This document shows, piece after piece, positions 43,447-55,401 of a stretch of 64,000 nt of DNA. This DNA comes from Sweltsa coloradensis. Lineage: Eukaryota > Arthropoda > Insecta > Plecoptera > Chloroperlidae. The notes under the pieces were generated by a model. That model was given only the letters and a program-made list of their open reading frames with translations, had not been told where the DNA came from and did no database searches. The translations under genes and the position numbers were made by a program. Where the stretch lies: assembly GCA_024449915.1 (NCBI GenBank), contig JAMZAV010001446.1, positions 241,137 to 305,136 on the forward strand, in the 5' to 3' direction. Numbering within the stretch: the first letter of the stretch is position 1; every line of letters begins with the position of its first letter.

Positions 43447-44220
43447 CTACTGTGTGCCACCTTCACCGTCCACAACGTCGCCCTTGGTGTCCGTACCGAC
43501 CTCACTTATTTCTACACCATTCATGTTCTGAGAGGCATTGCGGTAAAAGTGCAGCGGGTGTGCCCAGACTTCGTCTCGTATTGCTTCTGCAATACTATCA
43601 GAACTTGGATCCCTGTTGTCGATAAACCAGTCAAACCATGACTTGTGTGGCAGTGTTCGCTTCCTGCCCCTCTTAGACTTCTTACTCTTATTCTTGTACT
43701 TCTCGCTCAGCGCGTTACCAGCTTTCCATGTGATGGCGGTGTTACGGGACGCTCTGATGCAGGTTGATGCCGCATAGAACTCTTTGATGATATAATCGTT
43801 CTCAAAGTACGGGTTCTCTTCGAAGTAGAATTTAATTTTAAAGCATAACATGGACTTGTCTTCAAACTCGTCCACCTCCAGTTCGTACAAGTACTGTAAA
43901 CACTTTTCCTCTTCATTATCAATCTTTTCCGAGATCAGCGGGTGATTCAATAAAGCAGTAATCCAAAACTTAGGTATCCTTTTAATAATTTCGTTTCTAT
44001 CTCTAAAGAACATTCGCTCTATATAACGGTAATTTTGTTGCAATCTTTGAAGTTCCTCACTTGCCTTTTCGTTGGTTGCAGCGATCTTGTTCTGGCACAA
44101 GTCAAGTTCCGCGAGTGCTTCCTGTATAACTGTATTGACGACCTCCACGTTATCTGCTGAAGACGTTGTGCTTTCAACCTTGAGAATTTTCTCTGCTGGT
44201 AAAAAACTTTGCTGCAACAT
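43447..44220 (-). CDS. SET/NAP-family histone chaperone, intronless
   Basis: Single minus-strand frame of 257 aa. The family binds histones H3/H4 and inhibits PP2A in the nucleus. A coiled-coil dimer helix (about residues 28-75, NEKASEELQRLQQNYRYIER) precedes the NAP earmuff fold: RNEIIKRIPKFWITALLNHP, CLQYLYELEVDEFEDKSM, FYFEENPYFENDYIIKEFY, ITWKAGNAL, SWFDWFIDN and EVWAHPLHFYRNA, all typical of SET in order. Canonical SET ends in a long Asp/Glu tail; this one stops at GDVVDGEGGTQ with almost none. No introns are visible although SET genes usually have them, so a retrogene under protein-level constraint is likely. An AATAAA-like signal lies at about 43240 on the minus strand. Confidence 0.85.
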   Translation of the reverse strand: MLQQSFLPAEKILKVESTTSSADNVEVVNTVIQEALAELDLCQNKIAATNEKASEELQRLQQNYRYIERMFFRDRNEIIKRIPKFWITALLNHPLISEKIDNEEEKCLQYLYELEVDEFEDKSMLCFKIKFYFEENPYFENDYIIKEFYAASTCIRASRNTAITWKAGNALSEKYKNKSKKSKRGRKRTLPHKSWFDWFIDNRDPSSDSIAEAIRDEVWAHPLHFYRNASQNMNGVEISEVGTDTKGDVVDGEGGTQ

Positions 44221-44510
44221 CTTTACTTTTAAAATCTTAATCGGAGACGGTAAAATTTTGTTGGGTTGAATGAATCTATAAAGCGTTGTTCTGTTAGCAC
44301 GTTAGTTATGAAGTGGTTAATTATATGTAAATATACCTTGAATTTGGAAAATGTATCATTAGATACGGAGATATTAGAAAATATTACATTACAAGGAAGG
44401 AGTTTGACCCTAGTTGCCATAGATTCGTTGTGGATTGTTGAAAATCTCAAGAGATTATGTATGTGTGTCAATGTTTGTGTTGAAGCTAGCCCTGAATCAA
44501 TTGTAAGTTT

Positions 44511-45163
44511 GTTGGATGAGCGTAGCGAGCGAAGCGAAGATTCCATTTCACTACACTGGAGAAAAAAATCCGGAATGTTTTTTTTCTTCTTTCTTTCTTT
44601 CTTTCTTTCTTTCTGTATTTTTGTCTGTCTGTTAACACGATTCCGGCTAAACCGATACTCCAATTGCAATCAAATTTTCTGGAGGCCTTCGAAATCTCTG
44701 AACTTAGAACTGCCACGTTTTTGAGCGCAATCGAAAAATTATTTCTCATTAAAATCGCAATTCTACGATTTTTTTCGATTTAAAAAAAAATTCTTCAACT
44801 TATAACACCAACATGCTTTATTCGGTTGGAATGATTTTTTCACAGAACCTTAATTTTATGAATTTATATATTCGTGTGAAATTTGAGCGCAATCTAAAAA
44901 GTATTTCTTATGAAAATCGCAAATTTACGATTTTTTTTTTAAATTTTTAAAACATTTTTCGACGAATTACACCTCTATGCTTATCCGATTGTAATGATAT
45001 TTTCATAGAAAGTTAATTTTATGAATTTATATATTTGTGTGAAATTTGAGCGCAATCCAAAATTAATTTATCATGAAAATCGCAATTTTACGCTTTTTTT
45101 CGTTTAAAAAAGCATACGCTCATCCAACAACGCGCCTGAAGAAGCGTTTGCGAAGCTTCCTAG
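44511..45163 (+). mobile_element. non-autonomous Helitron-like element (copy 4)
   Basis: Starts GTTGGATGAGCGTAGCGAGC. Before the end it carries the inverse TACGCTCATCCAAC, then CGCGCCTGAAGAAGCGTTTG and CCTAG followed by T. It includes a (TTTC)n tract (44590-44616) and repeated TTTGAGCGCAATC...AAATCGCAATTTTACG modules (about 44725, 44885, 45045). Confidence 0.5.
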
Positions 45164-45459
45164 TTAAAAAAATTGTTTTTTTTTACGTAATGCTAAATTG
45201 TTCATGTTTTATAGAACAATAGGCATAAAGATGAATGAGGTGTAACAAAGACTAATAAAAATACATGAATGGAGACTGAGTGAATATATGAAGATAGACC
45301 TCGTGTGGGGCCTTGCTGTGTTCATTGTTAACACCATGGCCACTGTGCCGTGCGTGCGGGAACGAAGAAACAAAATATGGTGTAACACAAATTAATGTAA
45401 GTAAGTTCTTAAACTGCAATCAATAATTTGAGACAAAGTTAGTGGAAAACCCAGTCTTA
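45164..45459. other. intergenic, short unassigned frame
   Basis: ATG at 45291 opens 35 codons (MKIDLVWGLAVFIVNTMATV onward) with a hydrophobic start, then a stop. No splice donor makes it a convincing first exon, so I do not call a gene. Confidence 0.3.
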
Positions 45460-45845
45460 CTGTCCAAGTCACTTAAGAGTCAACTATACCTATTTGAAAC
45501 TTTTTTGGGAACTTTTTCTGCTTCCAGTTGTCAAATTTTGCGTTCTTGTTAAACAAAGATATGGTCACTCTTTTATAGTCATAGATTACCAAACATCATT
45601 GCGCATTACGCAAAAAATAAATTCCGAAATTTACCAATTTTAATGAGTACAAAAATAAAAAATCCTAAAAATCAATTTAATTTATAATGATTTTTTGTGA
45701 TGGTTTTTTTAAAAATGAGCCTCTATAGAATACTTTATATACACGACACGACCATAACATATGTGCAAAGACTGGTAACAATCCGATAAAAACTGGCTTG
45801 AGGAAAACTTCCAGAAAAAATCACTGGTATTGCAGACTCGTAATT
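45460..45845 (+). repeat. interspersed repeat, MITE-free relative of 15605-16545
   Basis: Matches the reverse complement of 15605-16480, including GGAACTTTTTCTGCTTCCAG and AGAAAAAATCACTGGTATTG. The stretch ATAAATTCCGAAATTTACCA here is uninterrupted where 15831-16244 sits in the other copy. Confidence 0.65.
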
Positions 45846-46385
45846 AAACATATCAAATTCAATGCCTGATCCTAGACGTTCAATACCTATCAAAGCACTA
45901 ACATAAAAAAAATGGGGTAGGCCTAATGGGAACTTGGAAATCTAAGTCTCCAAGTAGGCCTAAGTCAGAAAGTATAAAGAACGTTGAAACGTTTAAATCC
46001 CAAAACCAAACCATGCGACGTCATCTAATTGTATAAAATTCGTAAACGACAACAAGGGAGAGACACAAGCGGGAGAGTTTGATTCGCAAGTCAGTAACGA
46101 AGACGACAGAAATAAATCAAACTTGGAAGTGCAGTGAAACTGCATTGTCAGGTGTTTTATGGAAGCAAACAGTCGTCGACTTTAAATATACTGTGGTCGC
46201 GAGCGCGAACTATTGACACGTTTACGGCTATAGGTGTAGGTGGAATTGTTAATATTTAATACATTTCAGAAGTTAAATATTGTACAAATTTTGTTCTATT
46301 ATATAAACAAAGGTGACTTAAAAAATAATTTGAGACAATACTGATAATAATATACCTATAATATTTGTCATATTCATAAAAATGT

Positions 46386-46790
46386 AGGTGCCCGTGTAGG
46401 TGCACTCAGGCACCTTATGCAGCAAGCAGAGTTGGGGTGTTTTCGAGGTGTCACCCAGTAGTAAATTTGATCGGGGTACGATAATTATTTCTGGGTGAAA
46501 ATATGCGTTGAAACATGTTCATGTTACTAACAAGGGTGTAGTCATTTTTTTATAGTCAAAGATTACTGCGGATTAGCCACAATTTAATTCCGAAATTTTC
46601 CAATTTTGATGATTTTAAAATCCAAACTCCCAATAATCAATTTAATTTAGATTTTTGTATGATTGTTTATTGTTAAATGTTCCTTTACAGAAGGCTATAA
46701 CATCTGTTCAAAGTATGGTATCGATCTGATAATTACTGGCTTCAGGAATTGGTACTGAAAAAAGTCGAAGTAGGCTACTGTTGTTTTTCA
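46386..46790 (+). repeat. composite of two dispersed repeats
   Basis: 46386-46520 is a shortened relative of the GGTGCCCGTTAGGGCGCC repeat (CAGCAAGCAGAGTTGGGGTG). From about 46530 it continues as another relative of 45540-45840 (ATTTAATTCCGAAATTTTCC, ATCTGATAATTACTGGCTTC). Confidence 0.6.
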
Positions 46791-47221
46791 TGAATCCGTC
46801 AGTCTGCGGCGGGAACGATAAACCAAGCAACGACTCAACGAAAACGCGCAAATTGACTAGGTATGTGTTGAAATAGAATGGATCTTTATGTCTGATTCGT
46901 GAGTGACTTGTACAAAATTCTTCGTCTCGACGAATTCTACATGAAATTGTGAACTCGTTTCAAAATCGGCCAAAGAATGCGCTCTCAAATACGCAACGAT
47001 TATTTCTCTGCATTTTAGAGTCAAATTTTTGTATTGAATCCTTAAAATATTGCCGCGTTTTCGCTACCAACCAGTAAAAATAAAATTATTTTGTCCTTGT
47101 TATTTCGTATCTAAATTTTTAATTGTTTTCTTCAAAACTTTAATCTTTTTATTTAAATTAAATTGAAAAAGTGTTGTGACTTCGGCGAGGTTATTGCAAA
47201 AAGCGATTGTTATTGGTAACT

Positions 47222-47389
47222 TTCAGTGTTGTATGTGTGGTGACAGTGTGAAAGCAAGGAGACGGTGCTGCTTTCACCCGATAAAGGAGTTCTCTACCTG
47301 AGTTGCCTTCAACCGGAACGCGACTTGATTGGCTTCCTCTCGCTTCCTCTGTTCACTCTCGTCGCAGACACAGAACCGGACGGAACCAG
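47222..47389 (+). other. putative untranslated exon A of a spliced transcript
   Basis: GC-richer block ending GGAACCAG/GTAAGATT, a strong donor. TTCAGTG at 47222-47228 resembles an arthropod initiator, so this may be the first exon; the exact start is a guess. No long open frame. Confidence 0.4.
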
Positions 47390-49680
47390 GTAAGATTTGC
47401 TCTTGGATTTCCCGTTCTTTATGTTAGGATTTCATAAGCTTGTTACTTGTGTAGGATACTCAAGACTCCATGATTATTTTATTCATATCAGCTAGCTAGC
47501 TACTCAATCTTACATATTATTTTATAACAATTTCCTTTTACGTTTTATCTACATTTTACATTGAATTTCAATTATAACATCATGTAGTAAAATGGGGCAC
47601 CTTGTATCAGTATTTTAATTCGGTATATTTTTTGTTCCATTGGTTCTGGGGACTTGTGGATAAGAAATATCGCAGGAATTGTCTGTGTTCTTCCTGGGTA
47701 ATAATTTCTTAATAATGTAGGCATTAGGCAGTAAAAATATCGACTCTGTTTTTGCCAATGCCACGTACGTGGCTGCAACAATGCAGCCACCCTACCCTAC
47801 ACTGAATTTATAGTTTACTAGTTTTATTCTGGCAATAAACTTCTCAATGCACTGTGTATGAAATTATTATATGATTGTGAATGGGAAAATAAGCGAATGT
47901 GCGCCCTGAAGGTCGTGTACTGGTCCGGTTAAGGTCACGCCTCTGTCGAATCACTCGGGTCGCGACATTTCGGTTACAATTTAAAAAATGTATCATCGTT
48001 TTCTATAAAGTTGTATTATGGTATTTTCTGGCGTCAATTATCACCCAATTTGCGCAGTCAGGTATTTAGTGTCAGATGCCCAGGACCATTTGTACAACAG
48101 AAAAATTACATTTTTGAACATATTTTTGTTAGTTAGTGCTCGTGTTTGTGCTGGTTTTCCCTGCTTTGGTCGGTTTTACTCAAAATGTTTTCACAATAGT
48201 TGCTCTACTAGTGTCACGATGGTTCGAATCCTGCGTGGCTATATTTTTACGCTACCTTTACCAAATAAAACGCAAAATCGTAATCATGTGCTACGGTATC
48301 TATTTATTATGAATATAGCCTTATATTTCAATTAGCTATATGTTTTCGGATCAATTTTCTATGCGCCTTTATCGTGGAATTTTGTTCACACATTACAGTT
48401 GAGCAGTACGGCTGTAGGTTCGATTCCCATACCGAGCTACGGAGTCTACTGACTGCTGATTGATACTTTTATGAATTTGGAAGAAGTCAAAGTTTCTATT
48501 TTGCTGCTATAACCACGTTTTTTTCAACGAGTGATCTTATAATTTTTTAGTTAGACCTAAATATATAGCCTATTCATAAGATAATCTCCGAATGTACCGA
48601 ATTGGTATCGCTGGGAATATTACGCGAGTTATTTAAAAAATTGATTTCATGTTGCCACGGGACAAACTGCGCCCCCCCCCCCCCCCCAATGTCATTCACC
48701 CGTCACGACTGCCCTTGCTGTAGGGCTAGTGTTCAATGTTCCAACTGCTGTAGCCTGCACGTAGTCCTGCGTCGCGGATTTTACAGCAGTGACTCATATC
48801 ACTCAATCTAACTGCAGTTTGAGTGTAGTCTCTCTCGTCTCACAACCGGCTTCAACCAGTTGTTGAATCGTTCTCGACTCGACCGTGACACGGAATGCAT
48901 CAATCTGTGAGGTTTAATTTCTTTGCCGCTTTCCTTCCAATATTTATTTTTTGCCGTTTGCACGGTATTTTCATTAAAACGTGTTTTAATTTCATATTGC
49001 ACTAGCTTAATTAGATTAGAATCATTTCTCTACTTTCAACGACGTCACTTCCTTGGCTGAGTTCTGTAGTCTACGTTGAGTGCTCGCAATATCCTTCACA
49101 CTAGCCCTTGCTGTAAGTTTAATTTATTCGCAGTGCTTTGTATCCATCTAGATTTAAAGAGTGGTTTAATCGATCCTTCATGTAGGCCTACGCGTATATG
49201 TCTCTGTTTAGCCCTCTAGCCCTGCATTGTGTTTTGAGTGCATTGCGCGCATTTACACATTTTACTTGCCGGTTTATTCTTATATCATTGCTTACGGTTT
49301 ACTTCTTTTCCATAAAAGCCTGGCCTGATGCGTTATCATCACCCACTAAACACGTTATCGTTGACCGTGATGATGTCCTCCATTGGAAATCAGTTTTTTT
49401 TTAAACTCAATAGGATAGACGTGAAATAAATGACCGACCATACTCTGGAGATAAGTTCAAATATCGTTATGGTAAATCAATTATTTGCAGCTTTCCTGAA
49501 ACGTAGTGAACGGATACTATTTTTCAAGGCTACCTGATTAGAATCCAGACTTCTATTTTTGTCCCCATCGAGCAACTTTCGACTTCTCTCCCCCCTCTGT
49601 TTTAGTTTTCATTTCTCATTATCTTTCTTGGATAATGTGCTGTAGTTGGTCGTTCTCATCAGTGTTCCTATATCTTCCAG
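47390..49680. other. intron/intergenic, little structure
   Basis: AT-rich, with a C16 run near 48672-48687 and a B-box-like GGTTCGATTCC at 48418-48428 that may be a SINE relic. No gene supported. Confidence 0.4.
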
Positions 49681-49854
49681 CCAGGAATGCCGCTGCCTCG
49701 GAACCAGCAACCAGCCTGGGGGGAAGACTCATTCCCTGGTGGCTACGATCCCACAGCTGCTAATAAATACAATACAAAACAATCTCTCAGCCAGTGTAAT
49801 CAGCTGATCTCCAAGTGACGTCACAAAAACACGACTCAACTGACACGCAACTAG
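49681..49854 (+). other. putative exon B, with a 43-codon ORF
   Basis: Acceptor TATATCTTCCAG, donor AACTAG/GTGAGC. ATG at 49687 opens 43 codons (MPLPRNQQPAWGEDSFPGGY onward) to a TGA at 49816. The peptide matches nothing I know. The exon frame closes with two stops, so it is either a small ORF or untranslated leader. Confidence 0.4.
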
Positions 49855-49928
49855 GTGAGCTTACTTTGCCCTCGTTCATCGAAATTTTTCTTTAATTTAA
49901 ATTTAAATTTTACTATCTTGGATTAGGT

Positions 49929-50205
49929 AATAATTTTCACTTGAATTAATAATTACATAGTTGAATAATTATGCATGACATTAAAAAAATTATTTCACTT
50001 AATTCTTGCTGTCTTGTACTAGAGCTAGTTCTGCATTCAATGCACAAGGTTTTGGGTTCGATTCCCAATAATTTTTCACTTGAATTAATAATTATATAGT
50101 TGAATAATTATGCACGGCATTAAAAAAATTATTTCGCTTAATTCTTGCCGTCTTGTACTAGAGCTAGTTATGCTTTCAATACACAAGGTTTTGGGTTCGA
50201 TTCCC
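49929..50205. repeat. tandem duplication of a 138 bp unit with tRNA-like B box
   Basis: Units 49929-50066 and 50067-50205 are nearly identical. Each ends GGTTTTGGGTTCGATTCCC, a perfect pol III B box, preceded by TACTAGAGCTAGTT as a possible A box. This is a tRNA-derived SINE-like sequence duplicated head to tail. Confidence 0.75.
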
Positions 50206-50237
50206 AATAGCATTACAAATAGGACAAGGTTTTGTAA

Positions 50238-50582
50238 AGCATCATTCACAATCAGTTCTAAGGCGTAAGGCGCAAGGCCTAGGGCGTAATAATTTGTATT
50301 GCCGAGAATGTATTTCAATCAGAACGTTCACAACACGTCCCAAGTCGCAAGGCGTATGGTTTATGTCGTAACGAATTGCCCAAAATCCAATTCTTACTAC
50401 GGTTTCTTACGACGAGCCAATCACGAACAAGGAAACTCCACAGCTGACTGTACGCGCATGCGCAATACACAGGAGCAATGAAAAATGGTATGGTTGTTGT
50501 AAACGGCTAGCATTTCTTACGACTTACGCCTTACGCCTTAGACCTTGCGCCTTGCGACTTAGAACTGATTGTGAATGATGCT
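50238..50582. mobile_element. Harbinger-like MITE with TAA duplication
   Basis: Ends AGCATCATTCACAATCAG and CTGATTGTGAATGATGCT, then about 40 bp more of inverted AAGGCGTAAGGCGCAAGG. Flanked by TAA (50235-50237, 50583-50585). A 3 bp TAA duplication and this type of end fit PIF/Harbinger. 345 bp, no transposase. Confidence 0.8.
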
Positions 50583-51605
50583 TAAGCAGTGGCAAGTTAT
50601 TTCTCCCTTCTACTCTGATCTCCCAATCAATCAAGTCTTCACTCTTCAGTGTATAGGTAATTACTGCAGTGCCAAAACACAATATTTAAACGAGATGTGT
50701 TATTTCATAAATTGAAAAATTAACATTTTGGATTTGGTCCAAGATGTCCATTGCAAAATAAATCATTTGTATTATTAATATAATGCTTATTTTTTATTGT
50801 TGCTAATAGGGAAGTCTCACCAGTTTTAGATATTAGCGCTGGTGTACAGAATCAGTAGATATTCACTTAAAAACACCATCGCCTTAGTTTATAACACTCT
50901 AAAGTAAAAACTGTATATTCCACAGAGGTACAAAGTTTAACGTTTACTCTTTCCCGCGATTTTATTGTGAAAAGACGTGTGACGTCATAACCCTAAAGAC
51001 ATTGTTGGTAATGAATGAAATTGACCACGGCCTTCTAGATCACGGAGCAAAATTCGCCGCTCGGTCGTTCACCAGCTCGTGATAAAAAAAAAGTCCATTG
51101 TTGACATTTTCTTTATAAATGTTTTCGTAAAACCATTAATTGTTAAAAATGTATACACAAATGTGCAAATCTTACATCTTGTAATACAAATTATTGTTTA
51201 TTAGTATTTCTTAATCATACTACAAACAAATTTTATTCTAAAAGTGCTTCTAGAAGTAAGATAATCATCAAAAATGCTGTTTATTCAATGAGCACACGGT
51301 GATTGGTTGTAGGGTTATGACGTATTGCCCTGTTTTTTCCCGCCATTATTACGCTAAATCTTTAAGCCCACTTTAGTGACTGAAAATTTTTTTGAAATAA
51401 CGAAAATGTTATATTTATGTAATCAGAAACTGGCCCTCAATATAGTAGAATAATAAAAAATATTTGTGAGTCTTCCCTATTCTTTGATTTGAGTATTGCC
51501 TACCTTTTGGATCTAATTAAGTACAGCTTGTTAAGGTAATTTTGACAACAGTTCCTCCTATGATATTTAATAGTTCTAACACTTAGTTATTTTTTCATTT
51601 TCTAG

Positions 51606-51706
51606 CTACCCAAACTGTTTGGTGGCAGTGAGCAGTGCTACACTACCTACTTGTCCTCGAGACTTATGTGCCGACACGTAGGGGTTGGCACCGGTCTACT
51701 TAACTG
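51606..51706 (+). other. putative exon C
   Basis: Acceptor TTCATTTTCTAG, donor TTAACTG/GTGAGC. Open in the frame LPKLFGGSEQCYTTYLSSRL onward (33 codons plus two bases), and that frame runs into the open frame of exon D. Confidence 0.4.
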
Positions 51707-52732
51707 GTGAGCGACTTCTATTGTTTCTTATTTTTCTACAGCAAACTTAATCCACAGTTGACAATTATTGTCATATTTGGGGAATGAACTTTTTAAAATT
51801 GATGCGTACGCTACACTTACGGTAAGTACACCCGGCGTCAGAATTCGCGGGTGTTCGCACTGTCCATACCACTGATTGCTATATTTCCTATTAAAAATAT
51901 CGATCTTTGGTTGGTTATCACAAGACTTGTGACAAGTCGGGGCCTGCAGGGTTGGCTTGGTCGCTTTGATTTAAAGTCCCCCACTGAAAATCAGTTATAT
52001 AACTGAGTGGGTAGACTCTAAATAAAATTTATTTATTTATTTATTATTTATTAAGTAAATCAAGGTATCGCATATCTACAATACCCAGCCCTTAATTTAC
52101 TTCCCATGCCGGGTGTACAAACTTTACCTTCAAACTTGAATGATCTCTATTCTCTATGAAGTAATATTAATAGATCATACAAATTACCAGTGAAATTCGG
52201 AATTCTGAACTTCCCATTTTTCTGCATCACTTTTATACCATTTTTTTTAAACGTAGCTGGACATTTTAACGTGATGCTCTTTTTTTTATCTTTACTTGGA
52301 TTGGAATAAATAAAAAAATGCTTCCATTAAACATACTTTATTGTTGGAAGTGAAATAAAAATTGAGTAGGCTATTTAGAAATTGTTACTTGTAGTGTGAA
52401 CTGAACTTTAAAAAAAATTATGAACAAACTTCCCAAAGTTTGACAACTGTGATGGCCATGGATTGATACTGCAGTTATATGCTTGCTTGTGATATGTAGG
52501 CCTATTTGAACATTATAATTGGAATTAGTATTTATTATTATTCTATTTATTTTATTTTAACATAGGCCTAGATTATTTCTTAACTTCAATTTTTTTTTTG
52601 TAGGCCTAATACAAAATATAAATATTTTGGCAAGTAGGCTATAATAACTAGCCCTATGTCGCATCATTTACGCCATCAATTTTATACAGAGCTGTGATTT
52701 CATTTTAATTTAAATGTGATTGTTACAATACA

Positions 52733-53283
52733 TTGGCAATTGAATATTTCACCTTATATATTATTGTAAAATATGTACTTAAGAAGATAATTAGTGACAA
52801 AAATGTAGACGCATTCACAGTGGTGGAAGCAGGATCAATCTCAGACAACGAAAAACTGGACAAAGCCATGACTAACGGCTACAAAATATATACTCTCCCT
52901 AGACAGAGACAAATCTCTTCAGGCATCATAGTTGGTGTGAAAGTAGGTCTGACATCTAAATTTAAAATTTTACACAAAATGGACGAAGAAGACAAGATAG
53001 AGGTGGTACAACTAGAACTGTGGAAAAATCACACTAAGACCACATACATCATTCTCTATAACCCACCAACAAACGAAACAAATTTTTAGATATAGTCACT
53101 ATTGACAGTACGTCAGTAATTGTAGGAGATTTTAATGCACCCAAAAAAGCCTGGCATTACAATACAACAACAAAAGTTGGACACATAGTTGAAGAATACA
53201 TAGACAGCAACCCGCCGATGCCACCGGAAGCAGCAGATCCATATACCTTCCTCTCATACAGAGGAGGCCTCTCCAGACCAGAT
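52733..53283 (+). pseudogene. non-LTR endonuclease domain (frameshifted)
   Basis: GYKIYTLPRQRQISSGIIVG and YIILYNPPTNETNF run to a stop. One frame over, VIVGDFNAPKKAWHY gives the APE GDFNAP motif, then SYRGGLSRPD. The initial catalytic Asn/Glu region is only partly visible (VVEAGS). The shift lies in a T run near 53085. Confidence 0.8.
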
Positions 53284-53531
53284 TAGCCTTATGCCACACA
53301 AACTTATTCAATCACATGAAACAGGACAACCTAGAGTCTCCTTCCGGTGCTGGACACAAAATTTTACTTATAACAAGACAGAAATGAAAACCTGAAGCTA
53401 GAGAAACCAAATGCACTTGGAATTTTAAAAAGGGTAACTAGAAGGAGTACAGAAGAATTACCGAAAAACTATTCCTGGAATTTGAATAAAGGGGAAACAT
53501 TGATTTAGACAACCAGAAAATTATAGATATC

Positions 53532-55388
53532 ATGCAAACAGCTGCAGAAAAAACTGTACCTAGAGGAAAACAAACAAATTACAAACCGTTCTGGAATGAA
53601 CAACTACAAACTCTGAAACAACAAAGAGATCAAGCAAGGAAAACTGCAGAACAAACTCAAGACATGAAAGACATGATTCAACTCAGAAGAGTACAAGCCA
53701 TGTTAAAAAGACAAATTTTGGAAAGCAAGAGAATAGCATTACAAGAATATGTGGAGCAAATAGATTACAGAAAGGATGGTGTCAAAGCACATAGATACTT
53801 CTCCAGTCTATGTAACCAAGAAAAGAGGGAAGAACAACAGGAGCCAATAATATATAAAGAAGTCCAACTCACCGAAGATAAGGATAAAGCAGAGGCGTTC
53901 TGTCAGTATATGTCACAACAAACAAGACCAATAAATAATAAACATGTAAAAGTAGAGCAACCAAAATACATACATGATAACGAGGACCCTTATAATGCAC
54001 CATTTAATATCCATGAATTGGGACAAGCATTAAGTAAACTGAAAAACAAGAAGTCACCAGGAGTTGACCTTATCTACCCTGAATTCTAGAGAAAACCTAG
54101 GAAAGGAAGGGCAACTGGTATTACTGACACACTTCAATGCCATAGGGGAGGGAAACATACCAGATATATGGCGAAAAGCAGAAGTTATCCCCATAGTGAA
54201 GAAAGGAAAAGACAGTAGTAAAGTAGAGAGCTATAGGCCTATATCTCTCACAAGTATGATGTCAAAGCTCATGGAACGTATGGTAAACCAAAGACTAAAA
54301 ATCTACCTGGAGACAAATAACCTCATAACAGAACACCAGGCAGGCTTCAGGAAAGATAGAAGCACTCTCGACCAAGTGGCATATCTACAGCAGGAGGTGA
54401 AGGAAGGCTTCAATAAACAACTAGCAACACTTGTGGTGTATGTTGATTTCCAACTGCATTTGATGTGGTGAACAGAAAGATCTTACTAACAAAAATGACG
54501 GATATGAACATCCCAAGCAACATATACAGATGGACTAAAAATTTCCTGAGCCAGAGGTATATGAGAGTGAGATATGGAAAACAAAAAATCAAAATACAGA
54601 AAAACCAGGCAGGAGTTCCCCAGGGAGCAGTCATGAGTCCTACCCTTTTCTTGATCTTCATAAATGACCTAGCTGACTATATTGAAGAGAGAAGTGAGGT
54701 CAAAGTAAAGCTGTTTGCAGATGATGTGGTGCTGTGGTACAGTGGTAGAGATAAAGATAAGATGGAAATTGAAATGAATAAAGCCCTTAAAGCTCTGGAA
54801 GAATGGACAGAAAAGAATGCAATGATAGTTAACGAAAAGAAGACCGTGTACGACTACCACACTACGGGACGAAGTGTACCAACATTTTTACTCAAGTACA
54901 GAACAAACCTGTTACAGAAAGAAGATAACCCAGTATACCTAGGTGTAACTATGGATCAAAAAATGACAATGACCAAGCATATTGAAAAAATGCAAGCAGC
55001 AGGAAGGAAGCGATTAAACCTGTTAAAAAGAGTTGCAGGTGTTACCTGGGGGGCAACAGAGAACACATTATCTACCACATATAAAACCTATGTGAGACCA
55101 CTGCTTGAATATGGTAATGCAATCATAACAAAAGCCCCTAAAAATGCACTACAATCTCTAAATAGGGGCCAAAATTCTGCACTCAGAATAGTTACTGGAG
55201 GTGTTAAAACCACACCTATAGTAGCTATGGAAGCAAAGGCCAATATTCCACCCCTAGAGGCCAGACAAAATGAAGCTGCAGGGATCCTATATGAAAAACT
55301 GGTAAGACTGGATCAGAACTACTGGGATAAAGAACCATGTGAAAAACATAAAACCCATGTAACATTCATAACGAAGGCACGACAATAA
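53532..55388 (+). pseudogene. non-LTR reverse transcriptase (three frames)
   Basis: Three blocks. 53532-54085 is the basic pre-RT part through LSKLKNKKSPGVDLIYPEF. 54085-54471 has IWRKAEVIPIVKKGKD, ESYRPISLTSMMSKLMER, HQAGFRKDRSTLDQV and VVYVDF. 54465-55388 has QAGVPQGAVMSPTLFLIFIN, the catalytic FADDVVLW, and YLGVTMDQKMTMTKHI. The first shift removes the AEF..LK passage and the second falls right after VYVDFQ. The catalytic Asp pair is intact but the ORF is dead. Confidence 0.88.
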
Positions 55389-55401
55389 AATGAGCATTTA
55401 A

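Noticed and set aside
45291..45398. First exon of a secreted protein (35 codons, hydrophobic start)
   Set aside because: No suitable donor and no downstream exon in phase; too short to support.
48410..48440. tRNA gene from the perfect B box GGTTCGATTCC
   Set aside because: No acceptor stem, A box or anticodon arm could be built around it; likely a SINE relic.
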